Positions 44,587 through 53,509 of a DNA stretch of 64,000 bases are shown here, in pieces (position 1 is the first letter of the stretch; every line of letters begins with the position of its first letter). The stretch comes from Caballeronia sp. M1242. GTDB taxonomy: Bacteria > Pseudomonadota > Gammaproteobacteria > Burkholderiales > Burkholderiaceae. The notes under the pieces were generated by a model. That model saw only the letters and a list, made by a program, of their open reading frames with translations. It was not told the origin of the DNA and ran no database searches. Made by a program: the position numbers and the translations under genes. Location of the stretch: positions 1-64,000 of the forward strand of contig NZ_CP071131.1 of the NCBI RefSeq assembly GCF_017220215.1. The letters run 5' to 3'.

Positions 44587-45941
44587 CGCAACGCCCGCGC
44601 GCCGGCTTGCGGCAGATAGTCTTCGAGCACGAGCGTATCGACGCCCGGAATCGACTTGCGTTCGAACTCGGCTTCGCGACCCCAGGGCTTCGTCGCATCG
44701 ATGGCGAGCCGTCCCCAGTGGTCCTTGTGGGCATCGCGATAGAACCCCGGCACATTCTCGATGACCATCGTGCGCGTGTCCGCGCGCCCGCGTGTGAGGA
44801 ATGCCCAGATCACTTCGTCCATGTCGTAGATGTCGATGTCCTTGTCGACGACGATGCACAGCTTGTTGTAATCGAGATGCGAGCCGAGCGCGGCAAGCAG
44901 CGCGTGTTGCGCGTGGCCGTCGTATTGCTTGTCGATCTTGATGATCGTATTCATCACCGTGGGCTTGCACGTGACGTCCAGCACGCCGCGCACTTGCGCC
45001 GATATCGCTTTGTAGATGCGTGCGGCCGTTGCCGCTTCGAGCGGTCGCAGGTCTTCGTCGGACCCGCAAATGAGGCCATGAAACACCGCGCCTTCACGCC
45101 AGCCGACATGCGTGACTTCGAACACATGGTTGTCGCCGACTTCGACGTAATAGCCCATGAATTCGCCGAACGGACCTTCGGGGCGCCGCTCGTTCGGCAG
45201 GATGCGGCCTTCGATGACGATCTCGGCGGCCACCGGAACGTCGAGCTCGACGGTAAGCGCGCGGCGCATCGCGAGGGGGCCGCCGCGAATGGCCGCGGCG
45301 AGCGCGAGTTCGTCGCCTTCCGGCGGCAGCGACACGCACGCGCTCATGAACAGCTCGGGCGCCGCGCCGATCAGAATGGCGGCTTCGAGCGCCTCGCCGC
45401 GCGCTTCCGCTCGCAACTGGTACTGCGCGAGGTCGTGACTGCTGCCGAGGCGAATGCGCAGTTCGTCGTCGGAAACGACCATCGAGCGATGAAACGAGAG
45501 GTTCGGCACGCCAGTGTCCGGGTCCTTCGCGAGGAAAATGCCAGAGGTGATGTACGGCGCGCCGTCGCGTTCGTGATAGGTGAGGATCGGCAGGTCGGAC
45601 AGCTTGCCGGTGATCCAGTCCGATGGCATCGGCACATGTTCCACAGGGTTGTCGAGCGTCGATGCAAGCGTGATCTCGCGATCCAGACGAGCGCAGAACG
45701 TTTCTTCCGGCGCGCAGCGGATGATTTCGCGCAGCCGGTCGTGATCGCTATAGAGGTTGAGCAACACGGGCAGCCTGCTGCCGCGGACGTTCTCGAAGAG
45801 CACGGGCTTCGTGGTTTCGCGCTGCAGGCGTCGCGCGACGGCGGCGGCTTCGAAGCGCGGATCGACTTCGCGCGTAACGGTCAGCAAGTCGCCGCGTGCG
45901 CGCAGCCGGGAAAGGTAGTGTTTCATCGCGAAAAGAGGCAT
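44583..45941 (-). CDS. UbiD-family prenylated-FMN decarboxylase
   Basis: The 452-residue enzyme is UbiD-like. The prenyl-FMN and metal site appears as the conserved RRPEGPFGEFMGYY block, with IIKIDKQYDGHAQHALLAALGS, TRTMVIENVPGFY and the DIDIYDMDEV stretch. UbiD enzymes decarboxylate or carboxylate aromatic or unsaturated acids. Neighbours are a UbiX, an AraC regulator and an aldehyde dehydrogenase, so an aromatic or alkenoic acid degradation step is likely. The longer frame to 46184 has no domain, so 45941 (or an ATG at 45926) is preferred. Confidence 0.9.
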   Translation of the reverse strand: MPLFAMKHYLSRLRARGDLLTVTREVDPRFEAAAVARRLQRETTKPVLFENVRGSRLPVLLNLYSDHDRLREIIRCAPEETFCARLDREITLASTLDNPVEHVPMPSDWITGKLSDLPILTYHERDGAPYITSGIFLAKDPDTGVPNLSFHRSMVVSDDELRIRLGSSHDLAQYQLRAEARGEALEAAILIGAAPELFMSACVSLPPEGDELALAAAIRGGPLAMRRALTVELDVPVAAEIVIEGRILPNERRPEGPFGEFMGYYVEVGDNHVFEVTHVGWREGAVFHGLICGSDEDLRPLEAATAARIYKAISAQVRGVLDVTCKPTVMNTIIKIDKQYDGHAQHALLAALGSHLDYNKLCIVVDKDIDIYDMDEVIWAFLTRGRADTRTMVIENVPGFYRDAHKDHWGRLAIDATKPWGREAEFERKSIPGVDTLVLEDYLPQAGARALR

Positions 45942-46171
45942 GACGAGGGATGAGCGCGGACTGCGCGCCTGTGGCCTTCTTATACCCGCCGCATTTTTTG
46001 CCGGGATACGCAAAGACGCCGCGAACCTAGGAAAAGCGGTTTTTCTTGCCTGGTCCGTCGATGCAGCGCGCTTGCATCGCCACGATACTTTTGGCGACCC
46101 ATAATTCAGGTTCTTGAATGATCGAGCGAGCGTCCGGGCGGTAGCGGCGCACGCAACGGCCAGGAGACAGA

Positions 46172-47284
46172 ATGACCGAATCACACGCTGGACTTTTCAG
46201 AAACGCGCTCGCAGGCCGGCAGGCGCGCCTCACCGAAGCGTTCTATCAACTGCGCGTGCAGCCCGATTGCGTGAGCGTTCCGGAGTTCGGCTTATACGGC
46301 GGAACCGTCACGGTGCCGGGCGGTGCGGAAGAGGGCGTGTGGAAGATGGCGAGCATTCGCGACGAAATCTATCTCGTCGTATCGGACTGCAACTATGCGC
46401 ATAGCCGCTCGGAGAAGATCCTTCCCGAAGGCTTCGTCGAGTTTCATTTCTCGATTGCAGGACCGGCGAGTGTCGACTTCTCCGATACGGGGCATCTGCA
46501 TGTGAACGCGCCGAATCTGCTCGTGTGCAGTCAGGGCACGGACGTGCAGTATCAGGTGACGTGCGGGCCGGGGCCGTGGCAATCGGTCGGCATGTACGTG
46601 ACGCGGCGCTACTTCGACCGCCTCGTGCAAGCGCTCGGCGGCGAGGCCGACAAGATTCGCGCGGAACTGGCATCGATCGATCGCGATCAGATCTACAACC
46701 GGCAGATGCCCTTCAGTGTCGACGCGCTGCAGATTGCCGAGCAATTGCTGGCATCGCCATATAAGGGTGCGCGTCAGCTCTTCTATCTCGAAGGCAAGTG
46801 CAACGAAATACTGTGCGCGTGCATCGAAATGTGGCTCACGCATCTGCGCGACGATTCTCCGGGCGAGACGCTTTCCGCACGCGATCTCCGGCTGATCGAA
46901 CAGGCGCAGCGGATGATTGTTGCGGACTTGCGCGTCGCGCCGACGATTCCGGAGCTCGCGCGCGCCGTTGGAACGAACGCGTCGAAGCTGAAGCGCGGTT
47001 TTAAGTTTCTATATGGCATGACGATTTTCGAATACGGGCATCGATGCCGGATGAATCATGCATTGCGATTGCTCGTCGACGAGCGCTTGCCCGTTGGACA
47101 AGTCGCTCTTGCAACGAGTTATCAGCATCAGACGAGCTTCACGGCGGCGTTTCGCGACTACTTCGGCTTCGCGCCGAAAGACGCGCGGCGTCTCGCTAGC
47201 CCTTCCACGCAGCAGCGCGATGCACCGGAAGCCGCGCGTGCAAGAAGCGAAACCGGCAACGCGGATACCGCGGACAAGCGTTGA
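46172..47284 (+). CDS. AraC-family transcriptional regulator (PchR-like)
   Basis: The 370-residue protein has an N-terminal ligand-binding half and a C-terminal double helix-turn-helix: TIPELARAVGTNASKLKRGFKFLYGMT and LPVGQVALATSYQHQTSFTAAFRDYFG are the two DNA-binding helices of the AraC fold (residues about 255-335). The GGAGACAG sequence supports the ATG. It is divergent from the UbiD/UbiX operon (230-base gap, containing ATTCA-N6-TGAAT at 46104-46119) and 138 bases upstream of the aldehyde dehydrogenase, so it probably activates one or both. Confidence 0.9.
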   Translation: MTESHAGLFRNALAGRQARLTEAFYQLRVQPDCVSVPEFGLYGGTVTVPGGAEEGVWKMASIRDEIYLVVSDCNYAHSRSEKILPEGFVEFHFSIAGPASVDFSDTGHLHVNAPNLLVCSQGTDVQYQVTCGPGPWQSVGMYVTRRYFDRLVQALGGEADKIRAELASIDRDQIYNRQMPFSVDALQIAEQLLASPYKGARQLFYLEGKCNEILCACIEMWLTHLRDDSPGETLSARDLRLIEQAQRMIVADLRVAPTIPELARAVGTNASKLKRGFKFLYGMTIFEYGHRCRMNHALRLLVDERLPVGQVALATSYQHQTSFTAAFRDYFGFAPKDARRLASPSTQQRDAPEAARARSETGNADTADKR

Positions 47285-47422
47285 TATCGGAACAACGCTC
47301 TCACTTGTAGGAAATCGGCCGCATCTCGCGCGCGTGACTGCCGTGTCGAAATATCTGTTGTTAGCATCGTCCTTACTTTGGACAACCGCCCATCACCGGG
47401 CAGACAACAGACCGGAATCACG

Positions 47423-48844
47423 ATGAAGTCAATCAAGGTACGCAACCCCCGCACGGGCGAACACGACTACGAATTCAATGCGGCATCCACGGACGATGTC
47501 GCTCTCGTAATCGCGCAGGCACGCGACGCACAGCGCGCATGGAACGCGCTCGGACTCGAACATCGCACAAAGGCGCTCGGCGAATGGGCCGCGCAACTGG
47601 AGGCGAACGGCAAGCAGATCGTCGATGCGCTGTCCGTCGATACGGCGCGCCGCCGCATCTCCGAGGAAGAACTCGGCGCGGTCATTCACTTCATCCACGG
47701 CTTCTGCGATGCCGCGCCCGAAGTGCTCGCCACGCCGTTCCGCAAGCTCGACGCGCATCCCGATGTCGTATTCAAGGTGACGTATTCGCCGTACCCGGTG
47801 GTAGGCGTCATCAGCCCTTGGAATTTTCCGCTCGTGCTGTCCTTCATCGACGCGATTCCCGCTCTTGTCGCGGGTGCGGCCGTCGTCATCAAGCCGAGTG
47901 AAGTCACGCCGCGCTTCGTCGAACCGCTGAAGCGATCACTCGATGCGGTGCCGGCGCTCAGAGGCATCGTCAATCTCGTGCAGGGCGCGGCCGAAACGGG
48001 CGCGGCGATCGTCGCGCAATCGGATGCGGTCGTCTTCACCGGCAGCGTGCCGACGGGCCAGAAAATTGCGGCAGCGGCCGCGCAGGCCTTTATTCCCGCG
48101 TTCCTAGAACTCGGAGGCAAGGATGCGGCCGTCGTGCTCGAGGGATCGGACGTGAAGCGCGCAGCGACCAGCATCTTGCGCAGCGCGCTCTATAACTCGG
48201 GGCAGGTCTGCTATGCGATCGAACGCGTGTATGCGCACGATTCGCTTTACGATGCGCTCGTCGCCGAACTCACGAGGCAAGCGCAGACACTCAAGCGCAG
48301 TCACGCAGCGGGCGACGGCGGTCACTACGGCCCGATGATCTTCGGTCAGCAGGCGTCCATCATCGATGCGCAGCTCGATGATGCGCTCGCGAAGGGCGCA
48401 AAGATCGTGCTCGGCGGCAGGAGCGAGACGGTGAACGGCGCGGTGTGGATCGATCCGACCATCGTCACCGATGTGACGCACGAGATGACGCTGATGACGG
48501 ACGAGACTTTCGGGCCTGTAGTGCCGGTGATGCGCTTCTCGACCGCGGACGAAGCCGAGCGCTTGATGAACGATTCGATGTTTGGGCTGAGCGGCGCAGT
48601 ATTCGGCCCGGACACGCACACGGCCGGTGACTTTGCGACGAAGATGGAAGCGGGCGGCGTGAGCATCAACGATACGGAACTGCCGCGCGTAATGATGTTC
48701 GCCGGCGAAAAGACCGCGTTCAAAAAGTCGGGCATGGGCGGATCGCGCTATGGGGCGACGAGCATTATGCGCTACGTAAGAAAGCGTGCGCTGCTCGCCA
48801 ACGAAGGTCCGGTGCCGCCGCTAGAGAAGCTGGCGGAGGTCTAA
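47423..48844 (+). CDS. NAD(P)-dependent aldehyde dehydrogenase
   Basis: The 473-residue protein is an aldehyde dehydrogenase superfamily member with the VISPWNFPL cofactor region, FTGSVPTGQK, general base about Glu229 (ELGGKDA) and catalytic Cys263 (SGQVCYAIERV). The C-terminal KSGMGGSRYGATSIMRYVRKR is the closing motif. It has the compact form lacking the long N-terminal extension of the coniferyl-aldehyde type. It is downstream of the AraC gene, so it probably acts on the aldehyde produced in the UbiD pathway. Confidence 0.92.
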   Translation: MKSIKVRNPRTGEHDYEFNAASTDDVALVIAQARDAQRAWNALGLEHRTKALGEWAAQLEANGKQIVDALSVDTARRRISEEELGAVIHFIHGFCDAAPEVLATPFRKLDAHPDVVFKVTYSPYPVVGVISPWNFPLVLSFIDAIPALVAGAAVVIKPSEVTPRFVEPLKRSLDAVPALRGIVNLVQGAAETGAAIVAQSDAVVFTGSVPTGQKIAAAAAQAFIPAFLELGGKDAAVVLEGSDVKRAATSILRSALYNSGQVCYAIERVYAHDSLYDALVAELTRQAQTLKRSHAAGDGGHYGPMIFGQQASIIDAQLDDALAKGAKIVLGGRSETVNGAVWIDPTIVTDVTHEMTLMTDETFGPVVPVMRFSTADEAERLMNDSMFGLSGAVFGPDTHTAGDFATKMEAGGVSINDTELPRVMMFAGEKTAFKKSGMGGSRYGATSIMRYVRKRALLANEGPVPPLEKLAEV

Positions 48845-49560
48845 TGGACTGGAAACACAAGATCGCGCGGCGGAGGGGCAGTAAAAAGGCGCATTGCTCG
48901 AAAGTGCCGTATTGCGCCCCTCACGCGGGACGCAGCCACGCTGGCGCACGGTCCGGCCGAACTTGGGGACTGACTCGAACGGGTTGATCCGTAGATAGTC
49001 TCCGATGCCCGGAGTCCGCGGCGCAGTGCTCGAGATTTCGCCGTTTTATCCGCCGGCGCCAATGTTTCGATTACGTATGATCCGACAGATAGGCCCGCAC
49101 AACTGCACCGCGACGCCGGGCGGACGTGATCGGGTAGAGGGCAGATCAACGACAAAAGCGCTGGCACTCGCCGTTGCCTGACACCGTTGCGCATTGAAAC
49201 ACGGCCACACGTCCAGCACCGCGAAGATGGGTTTCCGTGCGAACGCGCCGTTGCGGTTGCTGCGCTGGACTGCGGACAAAGCCCGAGCCTCAACGCGGCA
49301 ACGGCGGCGCGCACAGCGGCGCTACAGCACCACACTCCTCTGTTCCTCGACGAACCGTCCCTGCGCGGCGCGGTTTCGTTAGGCGTTGGTGTGCGGAAGG
49401 AGAAACACCACGAACAATCAGAACTCGTCGACGCGGTCGCCTCGAGTGCGCGTATCGCCGAATCGGAGGCCGAGCAGACGAGTATTGCTATCCTCGCCAC
49501 AATCTCGAATGAGGTCGCTGCGGGTGGGGCAGGAAGCTTCGTCGCGACTGCTTAGGCGCC
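48845..49560. other. Gene-free stretch between the aldehyde dehydrogenase and the O-methyltransferase
   Basis: These 716 bases carry only overlapping short frames in several registers with no domain. A longer minus frame (48841-49500) and a plus frame (49187-49555) show no recognisable motif, though the latter has some helical character near its end and could be a decayed gene. No terminator with a T tract was seen. Confidence 0.45.
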
Positions 49561-50217
49561 CTAGGCAATCTTCAATGCGAGTTCGGTCCCGCGCTTGATC
49601 GGCAACGTGGTCGAGATGAAACCACTCGCTGGGTCACGAATGTATTCGATGAAGTCTGGTTCCGCATTGTCGTTCAACACATAGCCCCCAACGCGAAGCT
49701 GCGGGGCGACAATCTCGATCACGCTGCGCGCAAGCGAAGGACCCTCCGGAGATGGCCAGCCATCGATCAGCGCGAAATCCACCAGACCACCAACGTTACG
49801 CAGCGTTTCTCGCGCGTCGCCCACTCGGATATCGGCAAAATCCGCGAGCCCGGCGTCGGCGAGGTTGGCACGCGCGATTGCCGCCTTTTCCTCCACCAGC
49901 TCTGAGCCGATCACGAGGCCACCACCGTTGTCACGCATTGCAGCGGCGAAATAGAGCGCCGACATGCCGATCGAAGTCGCGAAATCCACGACCCGTTTCG
50001 CGCTCATCGCGCGGCAAAGCAAATAGATGAGGTCGCCCTGATCGGGATGGATCGAGAAGCCGTACTCGGCGAAAGCGTGCGCGTCATATCGAGACGGCCC
50101 GTCGAAGGCTTCGCGTGCCGGGTGACGGCGTGACGAGTTCAGCCGCTGGATTACCTCCAGCACTCGGGCATCGCGAATTGGGCTGAGCCCGCTAGAGTGC
50201 GGTATTTCATGTGGCAT
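49561..50217 (-). CDS. SAM-dependent O-methyltransferase (class I, Methyltransf_24/COMT-like)
   Basis: The 218-residue protein has the class I methyltransferase fold: VVDFATSIGMSALYFAAAM with the SAM glycine loop, then SELVEEKAAIARANL (the second acidic motif), DIRVGDARETL and FALIDGWPS (motif IV). It resembles the catechol O-methyltransferase type. The ATG at 50217 has AAGGAAG upstream. The strong promoter with the overlapping TetR operator and the divergent TetR gene suggest induction by a small molecule, perhaps one that it then methylates. Confidence 0.85.
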   Translation of the reverse strand: MPHEIPHSSGLSPIRDARVLEVIQRLNSSRRHPAREAFDGPSRYDAHAFAEYGFSIHPDQGDLIYLLCRAMSAKRVVDFATSIGMSALYFAAAMRDNGGGLVIGSELVEEKAAIARANLADAGLADFADIRVGDARETLRNVGGLVDFALIDGWPSPEGPSLARSVIEIVAPQLRVGGYVLNDNAEPDFIEYIRDPASGFISTTLPIKRGTELALKIA

Positions 50218-50313
50218 AAGTTTCTTCCTTGCGGAACGAGTTAGGGTCGCTGGTAGCTTCGCGAGAAGCGAACCGGGTGACGTTAGCGCGCCTACCGTAT
50301 TGAGTAGCTGGAC

Positions 50314-50343
50314 TATAATTTCGGTACTGAGATAGTACCAAAG
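50314..50343 (-). promoter_or_regulatory. Candidate promoter of the O-methyltransferase with TetR operator in the spacer
   Basis: On the minus strand TTGGTA (50341-50336) and TATAGT (50317-50312) form a -35/-10 pair with an 18-base spacer. The inverted repeat GGTACT-N5-AGTACC (50323-50339) lies across the -35 and spacer, the textbook position for a TetR repressor site. Confidence 0.5.
50323..50339. promoter_or_regulatory. Candidate TetR operator GGTACT-N5-AGTACC
   Basis: GGTACT (50323-50328) and AGTACC (50334-50339) are perfect inverted repeats with a 5-base centre in the 146-base divergent gap between the O-methyltransferase start (50217) and the TetR gene (50364). It overlaps the likely promoter and lies 25 bases upstream of the TetR start, so it can serve both genes. 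Spacing of this sort is usual for TetR dimers. Confidence 0.6.
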
Positions 50344-50363
50344 GGCGGCGAGGCAGGTGGGCG

Positions 50364-51041
50364 ATGGTAAAAGACGGTAACGAACTTGATGGCAGGCTTT
50401 CTTCGACCTCGGCGCGACGACCGGGGCGACCGAGGGCGAATGAGTCCGAGGAACGCCGGCGCGCGATTCTCGCCGCAGCACGTCAGTCATTCGTCGAACT
50501 TGGCTTCGCCCGTACGACCACCGCCGAGGTAGCCGCCAGAGCGAAAGTATCCAAGCGCGCGATCTACGAGGCTTTCACAAACCGGACGGAGCTTTTCGCC
50601 GAAGTGATCCGCGATTGTCAGCACCTCATTGTCGACCTGCCGAGACCTGAAGACGAGGAACTGCCCCTTCTTGATACGCTCATTCGGATTTTTCGGCTCG
50701 ACCTCGACGACGATGCAGAAAGGGCGCGGGAGGCGATGCTCAACTTGATCGTTAGGGAGAGCACCTTACTGCCGGAACTGTCCGACTATCTCTATGAGAA
50801 CGGAGCGCTGCGCTCTCGCGAGGCACTTATCGAATGGCTTCTGCTTGAGTCGGCACGCGGCCGGATATCAGTCGACGACCCATTAGTCGATGCGGGCATG
50901 CTAATGGACATGGTATTCGGAGCGCTGTTACCGCGACGCAGGTCGACAGAGGCGACGGACCGGATGCTCAGGCGCGACCACATCAAAAAGCGGCTCGCTA
51001 TCTACCTCCGCGGGATTGGTGCGGATCCGCTCAGCGGTTAA
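50364..51041 (+). CDS. TetR-family transcriptional regulator
   Basis: The 225-residue regulator has a TetR helix-turn-helix (ILAAARQSFVELGFARTTTAEVAARAKVSKRAIYEAFTNRTELF, cut as FARTTTAEVAARAKVSKRAIY) at about residues 30-80, followed by a variable helical ligand domain. It is divergent from the O-methyltransferase and has the GGTACT-N5-AGTACC repeat in the gap between them. It should repress the methyltransferase and itself until a ligand binds. Confidence 0.9.
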   Translation: MVKDGNELDGRLSSTSARRPGRPRANESEERRRAILAAARQSFVELGFARTTTAEVAARAKVSKRAIYEAFTNRTELFAEVIRDCQHLIVDLPRPEDEELPLLDTLIRIFRLDLDDDAERAREAMLNLIVRESTLLPELSDYLYENGALRSREALIEWLLLESARGRISVDDPLVDAGMLMDMVFGALLPRRRSTEATDRMLRRDHIKKRLAIYLRGIGADPLSG

Positions 51042-51310
51042 CGCGAGAGAAGTGAACTGGGTTTCGGGCGCGGGTACGGCGGGAATCACGAGCGCCAGTT
51101 GTTCTCTGCGGCGTTTATGCTAGATCGGGTGCACTGGCGATCCACATTCTCGGTTGCTACGACTCTTTCAATTTTGGCCCACGGTCAGTCAGTGTACCGT
51201 TCGCAGCGGGCTACGGAAGCGCGGGGTCGCTGTCTCAGCGCCCATCGCGCCCTGTCGTCACTGCTAGTACAAGGTCTGTCCGGGATAACCGCCAGCAGCA
51301 TTGAGCACAC

Positions 51311-52051
51311 CTAGCTTGTCTCCGGAGCCGGTAAGCTCCGGCGTCCAACACGTCGTCGAGCGGGCGAACCCGTTTGCGATGATGGACACAGACCAGCAAG
51401 TACCGTCCTGGCGTGTTGTTGAGCCAGTGTAGCCAAGTCCACCGGCTCGAACCCCAGTGGCGCGAGCACCTGCCGTGAAAGGATTGCCGCGAACATCGGG
51501 CCCACGAGCGAAAAGACATGGGCCCGCGGCTCGCCTTCGCACACTTCGCCTTTCATCTGCGAGCGCTCGACCAGCGCCTGCAAAGCATCGAACATCGGCG
51601 CCACCACCTCTTCCACCCAAATTCGTCCAAGGTCCGGGAAGCGCTCGCTTTCCCTCAGGATCAGTGCGGCGATGCGTGGGCCGAGACTGTTTCCAATCGA
51701 CGTCGCTGCGCGCAAAAGAAACAGCGGCACGAACTCGGCGAATGCGCCGTCGTACTGCCGGATCGTTTCACTTAGTTGCCGGACGTTGGTTGCCGTCACT
51801 TGCTGGACGACCGCGCGAAACAAATGCTCCTTGGTTTCGAAGTACAGGTAGACCGTTCCCTTTGCGACACCAGCGCGGCGCGCCACGTCATCGAGTCTAG
51901 TTGCCTCGTAACCCGCCTCGAGGAAGCAGGCAAGCGCGACGTCGATGATCTCACCTGGCCGCGCGTCCTTGCGGCGCCGGCGTTTAGCGGGTTCGGCAGC
52001 GGGACTCAATGTCGATCCTGAATCGATTTGGGAGCTTTGAGTGCGTTTCAT
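51311..52051 (-). CDS. TetR-family regulator of the adjacent efflux operon
   Basis: The 246-residue protein has a TetR helix-turn-helix (ACFLEAGYEATRLDDVARRAGVAKGTVYLYFETKEHLF, cut as ATRLDDVARRAGVAKGTVYLYF) near residues 38-80 and a helical ligand domain. It is divergent from the HlyD/ABC/OMF efflux genes, with the perfect repeat TAATGAC-N6-GTCATTA in the 360-base gap. It probably represses the efflux operon and itself until a toxic compound binds. The final 30 residues are basic and poorly conserved. Confidence 0.9.
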   Translation of the reverse strand: MKRTQSSQIDSGSTLSPAAEPAKRRRRKDARPGEIIDVALACFLEAGYEATRLDDVARRAGVAKGTVYLYFETKEHLFRAVVQQVTATNVRQLSETIRQYDGAFAEFVPLFLLRAATSIGNSLGPRIAALILRESERFPDLGRIWVEEVVAPMFDALQALVERSQMKGEVCEGEPRAHVFSLVGPMFAAILSRQVLAPLGFEPVDLATLAQQHARTVLAGLCPSSQTGSPARRRVGRRSLPAPETS

Positions 52052-52271
52052 TCTCTTACTGGGAAGTTCGATAGGCGCGGTGCGCCAAAGACAGACCGGG
52101 TCGCGGCAAGACGCTCACCCGGTAGGTGGTCGATTGTTGCTCTGGCATTGACCTTCCCGTCACGCCGTCATGATAGCCCGCGCCTGCTCATTTCGTTGCG
52201 TCCGTTGAATCGGCAGCTATGAATTCGGCTGCTCCCCGCGTTGACCCGATCCAGGCCTCCCAAAGCAGAAC

Positions 52272-52300
52272 TTGCAATTTAATGACCTAGAAGTCATTAT
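52272..52300 (+). promoter_or_regulatory. Candidate efflux-operon promoter
   Basis: TTGCAA (52272-52277) and CATTAT (52295-52300) form a -35/-10 pair with a 17-base spacer, about 110 bases upstream of the HlyD start. The palindrome at 52280-52299 covers the spacer and -10, ideal for repression. Confidence 0.45.
52280..52299. promoter_or_regulatory. Candidate TetR operator TAATGAC-N6-GTCATTA
   Basis: TAATGAC (52280-52286) and GTCATTA (52293-52299) are perfect 7-bp inverted repeats with a 6-base centre. They sit between the divergent TetR and HlyD genes over the candidate promoter. TGACN6-8GTCA-type sites are common for TetR proteins of efflux systems. Confidence 0.6.
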
Positions 52301-52411
52301 CTATCCCAGCACGACTGCTCCTGCATGAAAACGCGCGGGTGGTGAGCGGTCGCACAGCAGAACGGGATATGCCGTACGCGCAAATCGCACGTCCGTAGCG
52401 GGAGAAAAAAG

Positions 52412-53509
52412 TTGGAAGACAGTCATCCACCGATCAAGTGCGCGAAGCTAGGCGGTCGCGTCATCGCGCAGCCGTTTTGGCACGACAGCCCAGTCGAGGC
52501 AACGCCCCGCAGCTGCACGTACCACGCGGCGCAGCCCCGCAACGCTCAGTCCGTCATACGTACCGCGCTCGTCGCAGGAGGCGCGCTCGCTCTTACTGCG
52601 CTCGCCGGTTGTTCGCACCAGGATGCGCCTTCATATCAAGGCTACGTCGAAGGAGAATTCGTCTATCTGAGTTCGTCGCAGGCCGGCACGCTCACGCAGT
52701 TGGCAGTCACGCGCGGACAGACGGTAGGTTCGGGCATATCCGTGTTCACACTGGAGTCTGGAAGCGAAACTGCGGCATTGAACCAGGCGCGGCAGCAGCT
52801 CGCATCGGCGCGAGCACAGTTGCACGACATCCAGACGGGCAAGCGCCCGGTCGAAATAGACGTAACGAAAGCGCAACTCGCGCAAGCCAGCGCGAACGCG
52901 CGCAAGGCCGCGCTGCAACTCACGCGCGACGAGGCACAGTTCAGTGCAGGCGGCATTTCCAGAGCCCAACTTGACGATTCGCGTGCGAACGCCGAGTCGA
53001 CCGCGGCTCAGGTTCGTGAGCTCTCTCTTCAGATCGACGTCGCCCGGCTACCCGGACGCCAACAGCAAATCAGTGCGCAGTCGGCGCAAGTCGAGGCCGC
53101 GCAGGCCGCCGTCGCCCAGGCGCAATGGAAGCTCGATCAGAAGCAGGTGACGGCTCCTGCCCAGGGCCGCGTGTACGACACGCTGTTCCGCGTCGGCGAA
53201 TGGGTGGCGGCAGGTAGCCCGGTCGTCCAGATGCTGCCGCCGCAGAACGTCAAGGTGCGGTTCTTCGTTCCGGAAACAGTGGCGGGAGCGCTGCAGCCGG
53301 GCCGCGCGCTGACGATCCATTGCGACGGTTGTGCTGCCGATGTATCGGCAAAGATAACCTACGTGTCGAATGAGGCGGAGTACACCCCGCCGGTGATTTA
53401 CAGCAACGAGCGCCGCTCGAAACTCGTCTACCTGGTCGAAGCGCATCCCGCCGTCGCCGATGCCGAAAAGCTTCGTCCGGGGCAGCCTGTCGCGGTGATG
53501 CTGCAATGA
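52412..53509 (+). CDS. HlyD-family periplasmic adaptor (probable lipoprotein)
   Basis: The 365-residue protein is a membrane-fusion adaptor: two lipoyl-like halves (YVEGEFVYLSSSQAGTLTQLAV and VTAPAQGRVYDTLFRVGEW) flank a long alpha-helical hairpin with AQLAQASANARKAALQL repeats. A lipobox LTALAGC ends a hydrophobic stretch, so it should be anchored through Cys67. Only a TTG start (52412, GGGAG upstream) fits the frame, leaving about 50 residues before the signal, which is unusual. It bridges the inner-membrane ABC exporter to the outer-membrane channel encoded downstream. Confidence 0.88.
   Translation: MEDSHPPIKCAKLGGRVIAQPFWHDSPVEATPRSCTYHAAQPRNAQSVIRTALVAGGALALTALAGCSHQDAPSYQGYVEGEFVYLSSSQAGTLTQLAVTRGQTVGSGISVFTLESGSETAALNQARQQLASARAQLHDIQTGKRPVEIDVTKAQLAQASANARKAALQLTRDEAQFSAGGISRAQLDDSRANAESTAAQVRELSLQIDVARLPGRQQQISAQSAQVEAAQAAVAQAQWKLDQKQVTAPAQGRVYDTLFRVGEWVAAGSPVVQMLPPQNVKVRFFVPETVAGALQPGRALTIHCDGCAADVSAKITYVSNEAEYTPPVIYSNERRSKLVYLVEAHPAVADAEKLRPGQPVAVMLQ

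Larger units (their letters stand above)
52052..52411. other. Divergent control region of the TetR gene and efflux operon
   Basis: This 360-base gap contains the candidate efflux promoter and operator at 52272-52300 and no supported gene. It should also hold the TetR promoter, which was not assigned. Confidence 0.5.

Noticed and set aside
44587..45069. Extension of the UbiX frame upstream of 44586
   Set aside because: It runs inside the UbiD gene in another frame, and UbiX proteins have about 190 residues.
45942..46184. Longer UbiD start at 46184
   Set aside because: The extra residues have no similarity to UbiD proteins and would overlap the AraC gene's start region.
48841..49500. 219-codon minus frame
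   Set aside because: No domain, low hydrophobic order and poor start context; it is probably not a gene.
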